43,256 nucleotides of DNA. It comes from Nonomuraea antri (GTDB taxonomy: Bacteria > Actinomycetota > Actinomycetes > Streptosporangiales > Streptosporangiaceae). Shown here piece after piece: positions 35,124-43,133 of the stretch. Numbering within the stretch: position 1 is the first letter of the stretch; each line of letters starts with the position of its first letter. The DNA lies in contig NZ_JABCPZ010000076.1 of NCBI RefSeq assembly GCF_013283785.1, positions 1 to 43,256 on the forward strand, given 5' to 3'. Under the pieces are notes generated by a model. The model had not been told where the DNA came from. It saw nothing but the letters and a program-made list of their open reading frames with translations, and ran no database searches. The translations under genes were made by a program, and so were the position numbers.

Positions 35124-35998
35124 CGCGCTCCCTCCTTGGGCGGCAGCACCGCGTCACGCGGGTCGCGATCGGGCCCGTCGACCACCACGCCGACCACGTC
35201 GAGCGCCGACAGGTTCGCGTACGGTCTGGCGTAGGCCGTCCTGGTGAGCTCGCCCGGCGTCGACTCCACGTGCTCGACCACCCCGATCGGCACGCCAGGC
35301 ACGTACGGCCTGCCGTTCTGCGAGCCGAAGCTGACGATCCGCTCGCCCCTGGTCAGCGGGGCGCTCGCGTCGAGCAGGCGGAACTTCACCAGGCGCCCGC
35401 CCTCGCCGACGCCGTGCACGACGCCGATCTCCTGGCCGCCCTCCAGCCTGCCGCCGACCGCCGAGGCCGCGTCGCTCAGCAACACCACGGTCGAGGTGGT
35501 CGACGAGGCGTGCACCACCCGGCCGATCAGCCCGTCGCCGTTGAGCACGGTCATGTCGGTGCGGACGCCGTCGTCGCTGCCGGCGTCGATCTGGACCGCG
35601 TCCTCGAAGCCCGGCTGGCCGCGCCGCGCGACCACGTTGGCCGGCACGATCTTGTAGCCGCCCGTGCCCGCCAGGCCGAGCAGCCGTTTCAGCTCGGTGG
35701 ATCTGGCCGCGTCGAGCTTGCCCGCCTGCAGTCCGTCGCGCAGCCTGGCGTTCTCCGCCTTGAGCCTGGCGATGTGCTCCTGCGCGCTCGGCGCGGCGGC
35801 CAGCGCCTGCACGAAACCCCCCACCGGCCGGACGACCGAGCCGCACAGCCCCTCCGCCGCGCCGAACAGCCACGACCCCGCGGAACGCAGCGGGCGCAGC
35901 GGCGAGCTCTCGCCGGTGCGGTGGTCGACGGTCAGGATGACCAGGGCCGCCGTGAGCAGCACTCCTAGGATCAGCCGGGCGCGGCGCGAGTCTCTCAT
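35120..35998 (-). CDS. mreC: Rod shape-determining protein MreC
   Basis: MreC is a bitopic protein that scaffolds the elongasome outside the membrane. The 292-aa protein has a single N-terminal helix (LILGVLLTAALVILTV), a coiled coil (about 68-105, HIARLKAENARLRD) and the beta-rich MreC domain (GLIGRVVHASSTTSTVVLLSD, EIGVVHGVGEGGRL). The ATG overlaps the mreB stop as TGATG; in-frame codons further upstream lie inside mreB. Confidence 0.95.
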   Translation of the reverse strand: MRDSRRARLILGVLLTAALVILTVDHRTGESSPLRPLRSAGSWLFGAAEGLCGSVVRPVGGFVQALAAAPSAQEHIARLKAENARLRDGLQAGKLDAARSTELKRLLGLAGTGGYKIVPANVVARRGQPGFEDAVQIDAGSDDGVRTDMTVLNGDGLIGRVVHASSTTSTVVLLSDAASAVGGRLEGGQEIGVVHGVGEGGRLVKFRLLDASAPLTRGERIVSFGSQNGRPYVPGVPIGVVEHVESTPGELTRTAYARPYANLSALDVVGVVVDGPDRDPRDAVLPPKEGAR

Positions 35999-37029
35999 CA
36001 GTGTCGTGACTCCGGAACCAGGACCTGTTGCAGCGCGTCGAACTCCTCGGCGCACTTGCCCGTGCCGATCGCCACCGAGTCGAGCGCGTTCTCGACCAGG
36101 TGGACGGGCATCCCCGTCTCGGCCTTGACCCGGTCGTCCATGCCCTTGAGCAGGGCGCCGCCGCCGGTGAGCGCGATGCCGCGGTCCATGATGTCGCCCG
36201 ACAGCTCCGGCGGGCACTTGTCGAGCGTGGTCTTGACCGCGTCGACGATGGCGTTGACCGGCTCTTCCGTGGCCTTGCGTATCTCCTCGCTGGAGACCAC
36301 GATCGTCTTCGGCAGGCCGCTGATGAGGTCGCGGCCGCGGATCTCGGCGTGCGTCTCCTCGCCGTTCGGGCAGGCCGAGCCGATCGCCATCTTGATCTCT
36401 TCCGCGGTGCGCTCGCCGAGCATCAGCGAGAACTCCTTCTTCGCGAACGAGATCACGGCCTGGTCGAGCTCGTCGCCGCCGACCCTGATCGACTGGCTGG
36501 TGACCACGCCGCCCATCGAGATGATCGCCACCTCGGTGGTGCCGCCGCCGATGTCGACCACCATGTTGCCGGTGGGCTCGTGGACGGGCAGCCCGGCGCC
36601 GATCGCCGCGGCCATCGGCTCTTCGACGATGTAGACCTTCCTGGCGCCGGCCTGGTAGCCGGCCTCCTTGACGGCCCGCTGCTCGACGCTGGTGATGCCG
36701 CTGGGGACGGCGATGATGATCCGCGGCTTGGCGAAGTGTCGACGTTTGTGCACCCGTTGGATGAAATATCGCAACATGCGCTCGGTGACGTCGAAATCGG
36801 CGATCACGCCGTCCTTGAGTGGCCGCACGGCGACGATGTTGTCGGGCGTCCGGCCGATCATCCGTTTGGCCTCGATGCCTACCGCCACGATTTTCCCCGT
36901 GGCGGTGTTGATCGCTACGACTGACGGCTCGTTGAGCACGATCCCACGGCCACGCACGTAAACGAGCGTGTTCGCGGTGCCCAGATCGACCGCCATGTCA
37001 CGGCCGAGAAACGCGAGCTTGCTGCCCAT
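35998..37029 (-). CDS. mreB: Cell-shape protein MreB
   Basis: MreB is the bacterial actin that directs wall synthesis. The 343-aa protein has the phosphate-binding loops DLGTANTLVYV and DIGGGTTEVAI, the hinge-region ALTGGGALLKG, and normal length. It starts at an ATG with GGAGGG upstream and is the first gene of the mre cluster. Its 244-base upstream gap to ndk presumably holds the promoter, which I could not pick with confidence. Confidence 0.97.
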   Translation of the reverse strand: MGSKLAFLGRDMAVDLGTANTLVYVRGRGIVLNEPSVVAINTATGKIVAVGIEAKRMIGRTPDNIVAVRPLKDGVIADFDVTERMLRYFIQRVHKRRHFAKPRIIIAVPSGITSVEQRAVKEAGYQAGARKVYIVEEPMAAAIGAGLPVHEPTGNMVVDIGGGTTEVAIISMGGVVTSQSIRVGGDELDQAVISFAKKEFSLMLGERTAEEIKMAIGSACPNGEETHAEIRGRDLISGLPKTIVVSSEEIRKATEEPVNAIVDAVKTTLDKCPPELSGDIMDRGIALTGGGALLKGMDDRVKAETGMPVHLVENALDSVAIGTGKCAEEFDALQQVLVPESRH

Positions 37030-37217
37030 GGGGAACGGAGCCCTCCGTTACGTCGTTCGCCAATGACTACGGATCGAATTCGAATCGTAACGTGACGTAC
37101 CCACAGGTGAGCGCGATGAGCCTATTTCGCCCGTCAAAAATCTCAGCCCCAAGCCCAACCGCAACTTTGCCCGGATTGCACCGGAACATCCGTCTCGTCG
37201 CCGAGGGCCCGGGAACG

Positions 37218-37256
37218 CCACGTGCCCGCACGGCCGTCAGCCGTGCGGGCACGTGG
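37218..37256. terminator. Terminator-like hairpin downstream of ndk
   Basis: Perfect 17-bp arms (37218-37234 and 37240-37256, starting CCACGTGCCCGCACGGC) flank loop CGTCA. It lies 17 bases after the ndk stop in the ndk-mreB gap. No T tract follows; actinomycete terminators often lack one. Confidence 0.6.
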
Positions 37257-37273
37257 AACAGCCTGGTAATCCC

Positions 37274-37684
37274 CTAGAAACGGTCCGGGAAGAAGATCTT
37301 GATTTCCCTGGCGGCCGACTCGGGAGAGTCGGAGCCGTGCACGACGTTCTCGCCGATCTCCAGCGCGTGGTCGCCGCGAATCGTGCCGGGGGCCGACTTG
37401 ACCGGGTCGGTCGCGCCGGCCAGCGCGCGGAAGGCCTCGACGGCCCGCGGGCCCTCGAGGACCAGCGCGACGAGCGGGCCGGAGGTGATGAACTCGACGA
37501 GCTCGCCGAAGAACGGCCGCTCGGAGTGCTCGGCGTAGTGGGCCTTGGCGGTGTCGGCGTCGAGGGTGCGCAGGTCCATCGCCACGACCTTGAGGCCCTT
37601 GCGCTCCACACGGGCGATCACGTCACCGATGAGGCCGCGCTTCACCCCGTCGGGCTTGATCAGGACAAGAGTGCGCTCGGACAC
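37274..37684 (-). CDS. ndk: Nucleoside diphosphate kinase
   Basis: Ndk balances nucleoside triphosphate pools by phosphate transfer via a histidine. The 136-aa protein has TLVLIKPDGVKRGLIG, PFFGELVEFITSGP and the active-site NVVHGSDS. It starts at a GTG with AAAGGAG upstream. It lies between the 14-helix MFS gene and mreB. Confidence 0.97.
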   Translation of the reverse strand: MSERTLVLIKPDGVKRGLIGDVIARVERKGLKVVAMDLRTLDADTAKAHYAEHSERPFFGELVEFITSGPLVALVLEGPRAVEAFRALAGATDPVKSAPGTIRGDHALEIGENVVHGSDSPESAAREIKIFFPDRF

Positions 37685-37802
37685 TTGAGGTTCTCCTTTG
37701 AACAGGTTTGCGATCGTGGGCCGGCTGCGCGGATCGGACTTGCGCCACGCGTCGCCGTAGCCGGGGCTCAGCTTACCGTCCGCCGTCGCCGCGCTCTTCC
37801 CA

Positions 37803-39572
37803 CTAGGGTCTGGCGGTGTCCTCGGGCGAGGGCGCCTGCGGCGGAACGGTGGGCAATGTCCCGCTACCCGAGCCGTCGTCAGGGCCGCGCTCTTGGGCGG
37901 GTTCCACGTCCCTCGGGCCGCGCTGGGCGAAAGCGCCCTTCAACGGCACGGACGCGGTGATGCGGGGAATCGCGCCGGTCGGCATGTCCTCGTCAGCGAT
38001 CACCGCAGCAGACTCGCCGCCTTCGTCGGGGACCGCCGCAGCAGGCTGGTCGCCCTCACCGGGGACCGCCGCGGTCACCATGCCCGGGTCTGTGATCACC
38101 GTGGCCGGCGTGCCTGAACCGGAGGCCGCCCCAGCCGGAGCGCCAGGATCGGCGGTCGCCACGCGCTCGGCGGCACCACCACCTCCGCCGCGCCGCGACA
38201 CCGTCGCGATCAGGACGATCACCGCCACCAGCAGGAACCCGCCCACCAGCGCCACCAGATGCAACGCACCCACCAGCCCGTCGACCAGCTCCTGAACCGT
38301 GGCCGCACCGGACAGCAGCGTCATCTGCACCCCGGTGCCGAGCAGGTACCCGGCGAGCACCCCGGCCAGGCACAACCCGAGCCCGAACACGGCCACCGCC
38401 ACCCCGACCCCGTTCAGCGCCGCCGCCATGGCCACCGCCGCGCCCACCGTGAGCAGCGTGAACGGCACGATCAACACCATCCCGTCGGCCGCCGGCACCA
38501 GGACGCGGATCAGGCACAACCCCACCACCATGGCCAGCAGCCCGAGCGGGGTGAGCCACCAGCCCGCCGTGCTCGCGTACCTGCACACGGCGACACCCGC
38601 GCCCACCGCCAGCGCCGCCGCCACCGTGAACGGCACCCACAGCCCGCGCAGCCCCGGCCCGCCGAGCCCGCCCATCTCCATCAGCGTGATCTGCGCGGCG
38701 CTGGGCACCAGCACCACGCCCAGCGCGGCCATCGTGTACGCGGCGGCGCGATGCCCGGGCACGCCGACGTGCGCGGCCGCCAGCACCCCCGCGACCGCGA
38801 CCACGGCCAGCACGATCACCGGCAGATGGCCCAGGTCGACGACCGCCGTGAAGATCGCGATCACCGCCACCCCCGCCGCCGGCCCGAGAGACAATCCCGG
38901 CCCGGCGACCGGCACGCCCGGCAACCCCGCCGCACCGACACCATCGCGAGCGCCTTGACCGGCGCCGCCACCGTGGCCGTCGCCCTGGAGCATGCCGAGC
39001 AGCAGATAGGCCGCGGCCAGCGCCAGCGCGATCCCCGTCACCAGCGGGTACGGCTGCAGCGCCACCTTCCAGTCGCTGACCTGGTCGAGCGGCCACAGCG
39101 CCAGCGCCTGCGCGGTCAGCAAGCTCGCCGCGAGCCACCCGAGCCACAGCCCGCGCAGCACCGCCCCCCGGTGCCAGACCGCGACCAGCGTCGCGGGCAG
39201 AACCAGGCCGGCCCCCACGCCGTGCAGCACCCGTACGACGCCGACCACCGTCCCGGACGCCGCATACCCACCGGCGGCGTCGGCGACGGTGAGCAACGCC
39301 AGCCCGCCGACCAGCAGGTGAACCGCGCGCACGCGCCGCAGCAAGAGGGCGGCGAACGGGACGGTCAGCATCACGGCGGGCAGCGCGAGCCCGTGCGCGA
39401 GCATCAGCCCGGCCCGGTCGATGTCGCCGGGCATCAGCTTGGCGACGACGGAGAGCGTGTTGGGGATCGTGACGATCGCCAGCGGCAGCGCGGCCACGAC
39501 GACCAGTGCGAGAACCACGTCGAGCAACCGCGGTGACCTGAGCGGGGACCGCTGAATCGGGGGGACGGCCAT
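37803..39572 (-). CDS. 14-helix MFS-like transporter with cytosolic tail
   Basis: A 589-aa membrane protein with about 14 hydrophobic segments, the layout of the DHA2-type major facilitator family. The last ~120 residues are polar and disordered, with repeated short blocks (DPGMVTAAVPGEG, AAAVPDEGGESAAVI). I place the start at the ATG at 39572, after which MAVPPIQRSPLRSPRLLD leads into helix 1. It sits between the DUF4233 gene (12 bases upstream) and ndk. The transport substrate is unknown; it may be non-canonical, as typical MFS loop motifs are weak. Confidence 0.85.
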   Translation of the reverse strand: MAVPPIQRSPLRSPRLLDVVLALVVVAALPLAIVTIPNTLSVVAKLMPGDIDRAGLMLAHGLALPAVMLTVPFAALLLRRVRAVHLLVGGLALLTVADAAGGYAASGTVVGVVRVLHGVGAGLVLPATLVAVWHRGAVLRGLWLGWLAASLLTAQALALWPLDQVSDWKVALQPYPLVTGIALALAAAYLLLGMLQGDGHGGGAGQGARDGVGAAGLPGVPVAGPGLSLGPAAGVAVIAIFTAVVDLGHLPVIVLAVVAVAGVLAAAHVGVPGHRAAAYTMAALGVVLVPSAAQITLMEMGGLGGPGLRGLWVPFTVAAALAVGAGVAVCRYASTAGWWLTPLGLLAMVVGLCLIRVLVPAADGMVLIVPFTLLTVGAAVAMAAALNGVGVAVAVFGLGLCLAGVLAGYLLGTGVQMTLLSGAATVQELVDGLVGALHLVALVGGFLLVAVIVLIATVSRRGGGGGAAERVATADPGAPAGAASGSGTPATVITDPGMVTAAVPGEGDQPAAAVPDEGGESAAVIADEDMPTGAIPRITASVPLKGAFAQRGPRDVEPAQERGPDDGSGSGTLPTVPPQAPSPEDTARP

Positions 39573-39583
39573 GTAGGCCGACT

Positions 39584-39925
39584 TTAGCGGGAAGTCACGC
39601 CTTCGACACGGCGAGCGACGAATATCGCGGTGAACCACAGCGCCATGAAGATCGCGCCGAGGAAGAACATGGCCGGGACCAGGAACCCGGTGCAGATGGC
39701 CAGCACCTGCACGACCGTGCCCGCGACGTACCCGTACGGCTTCTTCAGCAGCCCGATGACGACCACGCACAACACGGCCAGCCCGATGCCGGCGGTCACG
39801 GCCAGCGCGGGCGTGATGCCGACCACGGTGATCGCCACGGGCGTGATCAGCCCCGCGACGATGGCCTCCATGCCGAGCACGCTCGCACCGAGCCTGCGCA
39901 TGCCTGGGGTGACCTCGAAGTTCAT
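39584..39925 (-). CDS. DUF4233 membrane protein
   Basis: A 113-aa protein with four helices (VLGMEAIVAGLITPVAI, LAVTAGIGLAVLCVVVIGLL, YVAGTVVQVLAICTGFLVPA, FFLGAIFMALWFTAIFVA), matching the actinobacterial DUF4233 family found after folC. The ATG at 39925 has GGTGGAG upstream and overlaps the stop of the small upstream ORF as ATGA. The function is unknown. Confidence 0.9.
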   Translation of the reverse strand: MNFEVTPGMRRLGASVLGMEAIVAGLITPVAITVVGITPALAVTAGIGLAVLCVVVIGLLKKPYGYVAGTVVQVLAICTGFLVPAMFFLGAIFMALWFTAIFVARRVEGVTSR

Positions 39926-40125
39926 CGCTCCACCTCGATCGCGATCTCCTGCGCGACACCCATCATCGCCCGACCAGCGCCCCACGTCCCCGAACGCCCG
40001 TCACCGCCCCGCCCAGCACCCGTCACAGCAGGACCCAAGTCCCGTCCAGCACACTCCACGACAGAACCGACGTTCCGTCCGGCGCGCGTCACAGCGGAGC
40101 CCTCGCCCCGACCCGGGCGCGTCAC
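39922..40125 (-). CDS. Candidate repeat-built coupled small ORF
   Basis: A 67-aa ORF fills the gap between folC and the DUF4233 gene exactly. Its GTG overlaps the folC stop (GTGA), and its stop overlaps the next ATG (ATGA). The first 40 residues are a degenerate 11-aa repeat (GSAVTRAGRNV, GSVVECAGRDL, GPAVTGAGRGG), and the end reads MMGVAQEIAIEVER. Third-position GC (about 72%) is lower than in neighbours over the repeats, but normal in the last 14 codons, so the real product might be only the 14-aa end. It may also be an untranslated repeat. Confidence 0.35.
   Translation of the reverse strand: MTRPGRGEGSAVTRAGRNVGSVVECAGRDLGPAVTGAGRGGDGRSGTWGAGRAMMGVAQEIAIEVER
40003..40101. repeat. 33-bp tandem repeat in folC downstream gap
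   Basis: Three degenerate 33-bp units (40003-40035, 40036-40068, 40069-40101) share GTCACAGC-like and CCGTCC/CCGCCC blocks. A partial fourth unit runs to the folC stop. All are in phase with the small ORF on the minus strand. Confidence 0.75.
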
Positions 40126-41441
40126 CGGTCGGCCTTGAGCAGATGCCTGGCGTCGCCGGCCGTGATCACCGACCCGGTGATGAGCACCCCGGTGCCGCTG
40201 AACTCGCCTTCCGCGTCGGCGGTGCCGATGCCCAGGTCGATGGCGTCGTCGAGCCGGTCGACGACGTGCACCCGCTCCTCGCCGAACAGCGGCTCGGCCA
40301 GCGCGGCCAGCTCCTGCGGCGGCATCGACCTGGGCGAGGAGTTGCGGGTGACGATGATCTGGTCGAGCACCGGTTCGAGCAGGTCGAGGATGGTGTGCAC
40401 GTCCTTGTCCGCCATGACCGCGACAACACCGATCACCTTGGCGAAGTCGAACGCCTCGTGCAGCCCGTCGAGCGTGGCCTGCATGCCGCCCGGGTTGTGG
40501 GCGGCGTCGAGCACGACCGTCGGGTTCCTGCGCACGACCTCCATTCGTCCCGGCGAGGACGCCTGGGCGAAGGCCTGGCGCACCAGCTCGACGTCGAGCG
40601 GGTCGTCCCCGCCGGTCAGCGCCTCGACGGCGGCCAGCGCGCAGGCGGCGTTGCTCGCCTGGTGCGCGCCGTACAGCGGCAGGTAGACCTCGTCGTAGAC
40701 GCCCTTGAGCCCGCGGATCGTGAGCAGCTGGCCGCCCATGGCGACCTCGCGGCTGAGCACGCCGAACTCCAGCCCCTCGCGCGCCACCACCGCGCCGACG
40801 TCGGCGGCGCGCCGCATCAGCACCTCGGCCGCGGCCAGATCCTGCTGCGCCAGCACGGCCGTGGCGCCGGGCTTGATGATGCCCGCCTTCTCGCCGGCGA
40901 TGCTGGGGATGTCGGGGCCGAGCCTGTCGGTGTGGTCGAGCGAGATGGGCGTGATGACGGCGACCGTGCCGTCGGCGACGTTCGTGGCGTCCCAGGAGCC
41001 GCCCATGCCGGCCTCGACCACGGCCACGTCGACAGGCGTGTCGGCGAACCCGGCGAAGGCCATCGCGGTCAGCAGCTCGAAGAACTGGATCCGCCGGCGC
41101 CCCTGCGAATCGGTCAGATCGACGTACGGGGCGATCTCCTCGTACACCTCGGCGAAGCGCTCCTCGCTCAGCGGCTCGCCGTCGACGGTGATGCGCTCGC
41201 GCACGGACACCAGATGCGGGCTGGTGAAGCGGCCCACCCTGAGGTTGCGCTCCTTGAGCAGCGCCTCCGTCAGACGCGCCGTGCTCGTCTTGCCGTTCGT
41301 GCCGGCGATGTGCACGACGGGGTACGCCCGCTGCGGCGAGCCGAGCAGGTCCAGAAGGGCCGCGATCCGGTCCAGCGTCGGCTCGAAGTCCCATTCGACG
41401 CCGCGGTCCATGATCGCGCGTTCAACCGCACGATAATCCAC
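40122..41441 (-). CDS. folC: Folylpolyglutamate / dihydrofolate synthase
   Basis: FolC adds glutamate to folates (and to dihydropteroate). The 439-aa protein has the Mur-ligase-like P-loop AGTNGKTST (45-53), the folate loop FTSPHLVSVRERI, DHTDRLG and the C-terminal domain with DAAHNPGG. The GTG start lies 9 bases after an in-line GAGGGG. It is divergent from the secreted dioxygenase gene. Confidence 0.95.
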   Translation of the reverse strand: MDYRAVERAIMDRGVEWDFEPTLDRIAALLDLLGSPQRAYPVVHIAGTNGKTSTARLTEALLKERNLRVGRFTSPHLVSVRERITVDGEPLSEERFAEVYEEIAPYVDLTDSQGRRRIQFFELLTAMAFAGFADTPVDVAVVEAGMGGSWDATNVADGTVAVITPISLDHTDRLGPDIPSIAGEKAGIIKPGATAVLAQQDLAAAEVLMRRAADVGAVVAREGLEFGVLSREVAMGGQLLTIRGLKGVYDEVYLPLYGAHQASNAACALAAVEALTGGDDPLDVELVRQAFAQASSPGRMEVVRRNPTVVLDAAHNPGGMQATLDGLHEAFDFAKVIGVVAVMADKDVHTILDLLEPVLDQIIVTRNSSPRSMPPQELAALAEPLFGEERVHVVDRLDDAIDLGIGTADAEGEFSGTGVLITGSVITAGDARHLLKADR

Positions 41442-41555
41442 CCCTCAACCCTACTGACCGCTGTCAGCGCTCCAGACGGCGGGCAAACATATCGTGAATC
41501 GTATAGAACATTGGGAGTACACCCTGTCGCCAACCCATGTCACCTTGGGAAACAA

Positions 41556-41578
41556 GCCTGCCCCACCCCCCGGCAGGC
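41556..41578 (+). promoter_or_regulatory. Hairpin before dioxygenase ribosome binding site
   Basis: GCCTGCC (41556-41562) and GGCAGGC (41572-41578) can pair around a 9-base C-rich loop, six bases before the strong AAAGGAGG (41583-41590). A TATAGA at about 41499-41504 could be a -10, but no good -35 is seen. It may stabilise or tune the mRNA leader. Confidence 0.35.
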
Positions 41579-41594
41579 CGCTAAAGGAGGCATC

Positions 41595-42419
41595 GTGGAA
41601 GGCGAGAACACTCGCGGCAGCACCAGAAGGACGCTGTTCAAAGCGGCACTCATAGCAAGTCCGGTACCCGTGCTGCTCGGCGGCGGCGTGGCCCTGGCCC
41701 GCGATTCCATAGCGAACGGCCAGCCCCTCGAGCCCACCCCGTTCTGCGACGACGGTGACGACCCCACCATTCCGCAGACCGAAGGACCGTACTTCAAGCC
41801 GAACTCACCCCAGCGTGCGACCCTCCCGGGGTCCGGCACCCTGCTGACCGTCAGCGGCTACGTCTTCGGCTTGGCGTGCCAGCCGCTGGCCAACGTCCTG
41901 CTGGACTTCTGGCAGGCCGACAGGAACGGCGCGTACGACAACTACACCTACAACTTCCGCGGGCACCAGTTCACCAACGCCCAGGGCGCGTTCAAGCTCA
42001 CCACCATCGTCCCCGGCCTCTACCCGGGACGCACGCGCCACATCCACGTCAAGGCCCAGGCCCCCGGCCGTCCGGTCCTGACCACGCAGCTCTACTTCCC
42101 CGGTGAACCCCGCAACAACACCGACACGATCTACGACCCTCGACTTCTCATGAACGTCCGCACCGTCGGCAGCGGACGCGAGGCCACCTTCGACTTCGTC
42201 CTGAACGTCGCGGGCTCCACCACCTCTCCCACGGCGACGGCGACGTCCACCACCACGACGAGCCCGTCTCCGGGCGGCGGAACCTGGCGGGTTGGGGTGA
42301 CCTACCAGGCGGGGAACCAGGCTACCTACGGTGGCGCGACCTACCGGTGCCGGCAGGGGCACACGTCGCAGGCAGGTTGGGAACCCCCCAACGTGCCTGC
42401 TCTGTGGGCCCGCGCCTGA
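41595..42419 (+). CDS. Tat-secreted intradiol dioxygenase with CBM5/12 module
   Basis: A 274-aa secreted enzyme. The N-terminus has a twin-arginine signal (STRRTLFKAALIASPVPVLLG). A compact intradiol ring-cleavage domain follows (about 40-205), with ligand region tyrosines in YDNYTYNFRGHQF and the two histidines in RTRHIHVK. A Thr/Ser/Pro linker then leads to a C-terminal CBM5/12-type module (about 225-274, WRVGVTYQAGNQATYGGATYRCRQ). The same architecture is known in SACTE_2871 of Streptomyces SirexAA-E, a secreted aromatic dioxygenase with a polymer-binding module. The likely role is cleavage of catechol-type aromatics bound to plant polymer. The GTG start has AAAGGAGG four bases upstream. 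It is divergent from folC. Confidence 0.93.
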   Translation: MEGENTRGSTRRTLFKAALIASPVPVLLGGGVALARDSIANGQPLEPTPFCDDGDDPTIPQTEGPYFKPNSPQRATLPGSGTLLTVSGYVFGLACQPLANVLLDFWQADRNGAYDNYTYNFRGHQFTNAQGAFKLTTIVPGLYPGRTRHIHVKAQAPGRPVLTTQLYFPGEPRNNTDTIYDPRLLMNVRTVGSGREATFDFVLNVAGSTTSPTATATSTTTTSPSPGGGTWRVGVTYQAGNQATYGGATYRCRQGHTSQAGWEPPNVPALWARA

Positions 42420-42441
42420 CCACTGGTCCCCGAACACAAAA

Positions 42442-42473
42442 GAGGGCCACCCCGGCTGCTGGGGGTGGCCCTC
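42442..42473. terminator. Bidirectional terminator
   Basis: Perfect 12-bp arms GAGGGCCACCCC and GGGGTGGCCCTC (42442-42453 and 42462-42473) enclose an 8-base loop. It lies 22 bases after the dioxygenase stop, with CAAAA on its left, which gives TTTTG for minus-strand transcripts from the rRNA side. It can stop transcripts from both sides. Confidence 0.8.
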
Positions 42474-42481
42474 GTTCGCGT

Positions 42482-42897
42482 TCAGAGCCCGAGGCCGCCG
42501 CTCAAGGCCGCCGAGGCGCAGTCCACCGGCCAACCTGAAGCCAGGTGGGCCGGGTAAGGGTCAGGGTCAGATCAGAGAAGTCCCCGCCAACCGCACCGCC
42601 CCGCCGGCGCCCTCAGGCGCGGCCAGCCGCACGTGTGAGTAAGCGTGACGCCTCTGGAGCCGACGGACAGCCCCCGCTGTGACACAGGCGTTCTGGGACG
42701 CGAGACAAGGCACCACAGTCAAGCCCCTCCGCACAGGTCTTCCGTGGGCGGCCGGCCCAATGAAGACGCCGGCATTGGTCATTGGCACGCGAGCTCCGCG
42801 GCCAGCTCGCTGCCACCCACGCGCAGTCACCGGAGCCACAGTCCAGGACCCCGGAAACACAAAGGGCCGTCGGCCGACAGACCCCGGAAATGCGGAA
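42482..42897. other. Spacer between dioxygenase and rRNA operon, no gene seen
   Basis: About 415 bases. Short ORFs exist in several frames but none has a domain or ribosome binding site. It contains small inverted repeats (for example GTCGGCCGAC near 42869) but nothing else I can name. Confidence 0.6.
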
Positions 42898-42898
42898 A

Positions 42899-42932
42899 GG
42901 GCCCGCACGCACCCGAAGGATACGTGGGGCCC
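42899..42932 (-). terminator. rRNA operon terminator
   Basis: GGGCCC...GGGCCC outer arms extended by CACGTATC paired with GGTGCGTG (with a bulge and G-U pairs) around a TTCG-containing loop form a strong hairpin on the minus strand, 15 bases after the 5S gene. A pyrimidine-rich stretch with TTT follows. Confidence 0.7.
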
Positions 42933-42947
42933 TCCCCAAAAGATTGT

Positions 42948-43064
42948 CCGGCGGCGACCTACTCTCCCACACCCTCCCGAGTGCAGTACCATCGGCGCAG
43001 AGAAGCTTAACTTCCGGGTTCGGAATGTAACCGGGTGTTTCCTTCCCGCCATAACCGCCGTAAC
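42948..43064 (-). rRNA. rrf: 5S ribosomal RNA
   Basis: The minus strand reads GTTACGGCGGTTATGGCGGG at its 5' end, then the conserved CCGAACCCGGAAGTTAAGC, and ends in GGGAGAGTAGGTCGCCGCC. The GGCGG ends pair as helix I. About 117 nt; the ends are placed by comparison with known 5S genes and may shift by a few bases. Confidence 0.95.
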
Positions 43065-43078
43065 ACTATGAAACAAAC

Positions 43079-43094
43079 AACAGGAAAACCTGTT
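43079..43094. other. Hairpin in 23S-5S spacer
   Basis: AACAGG/CCTGTT arms around AAAA lie in the 70-base spacer between 23S and 5S; such stems are often RNase processing sites. The role is inferred from position. Confidence 0.4.
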
Positions 43095-43133
43095 TGCTGT
43101 CTCAGAATTGCCTAGTGGACGCGAGCAAGATGC

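Noticed and set aside
32617..35157. PBP2 starting far upstream as an 846-aa protein
   Set aside because: The extra 165 codons lie inside mreD in another frame; the membrane anchor begins at the ATG at 34662, which overlaps the mreD stop.
42567..43076. ORFs of 119-169 aa at the right end
   Set aside because: They cross the 5S rRNA gene and its terminator and have no coding features.
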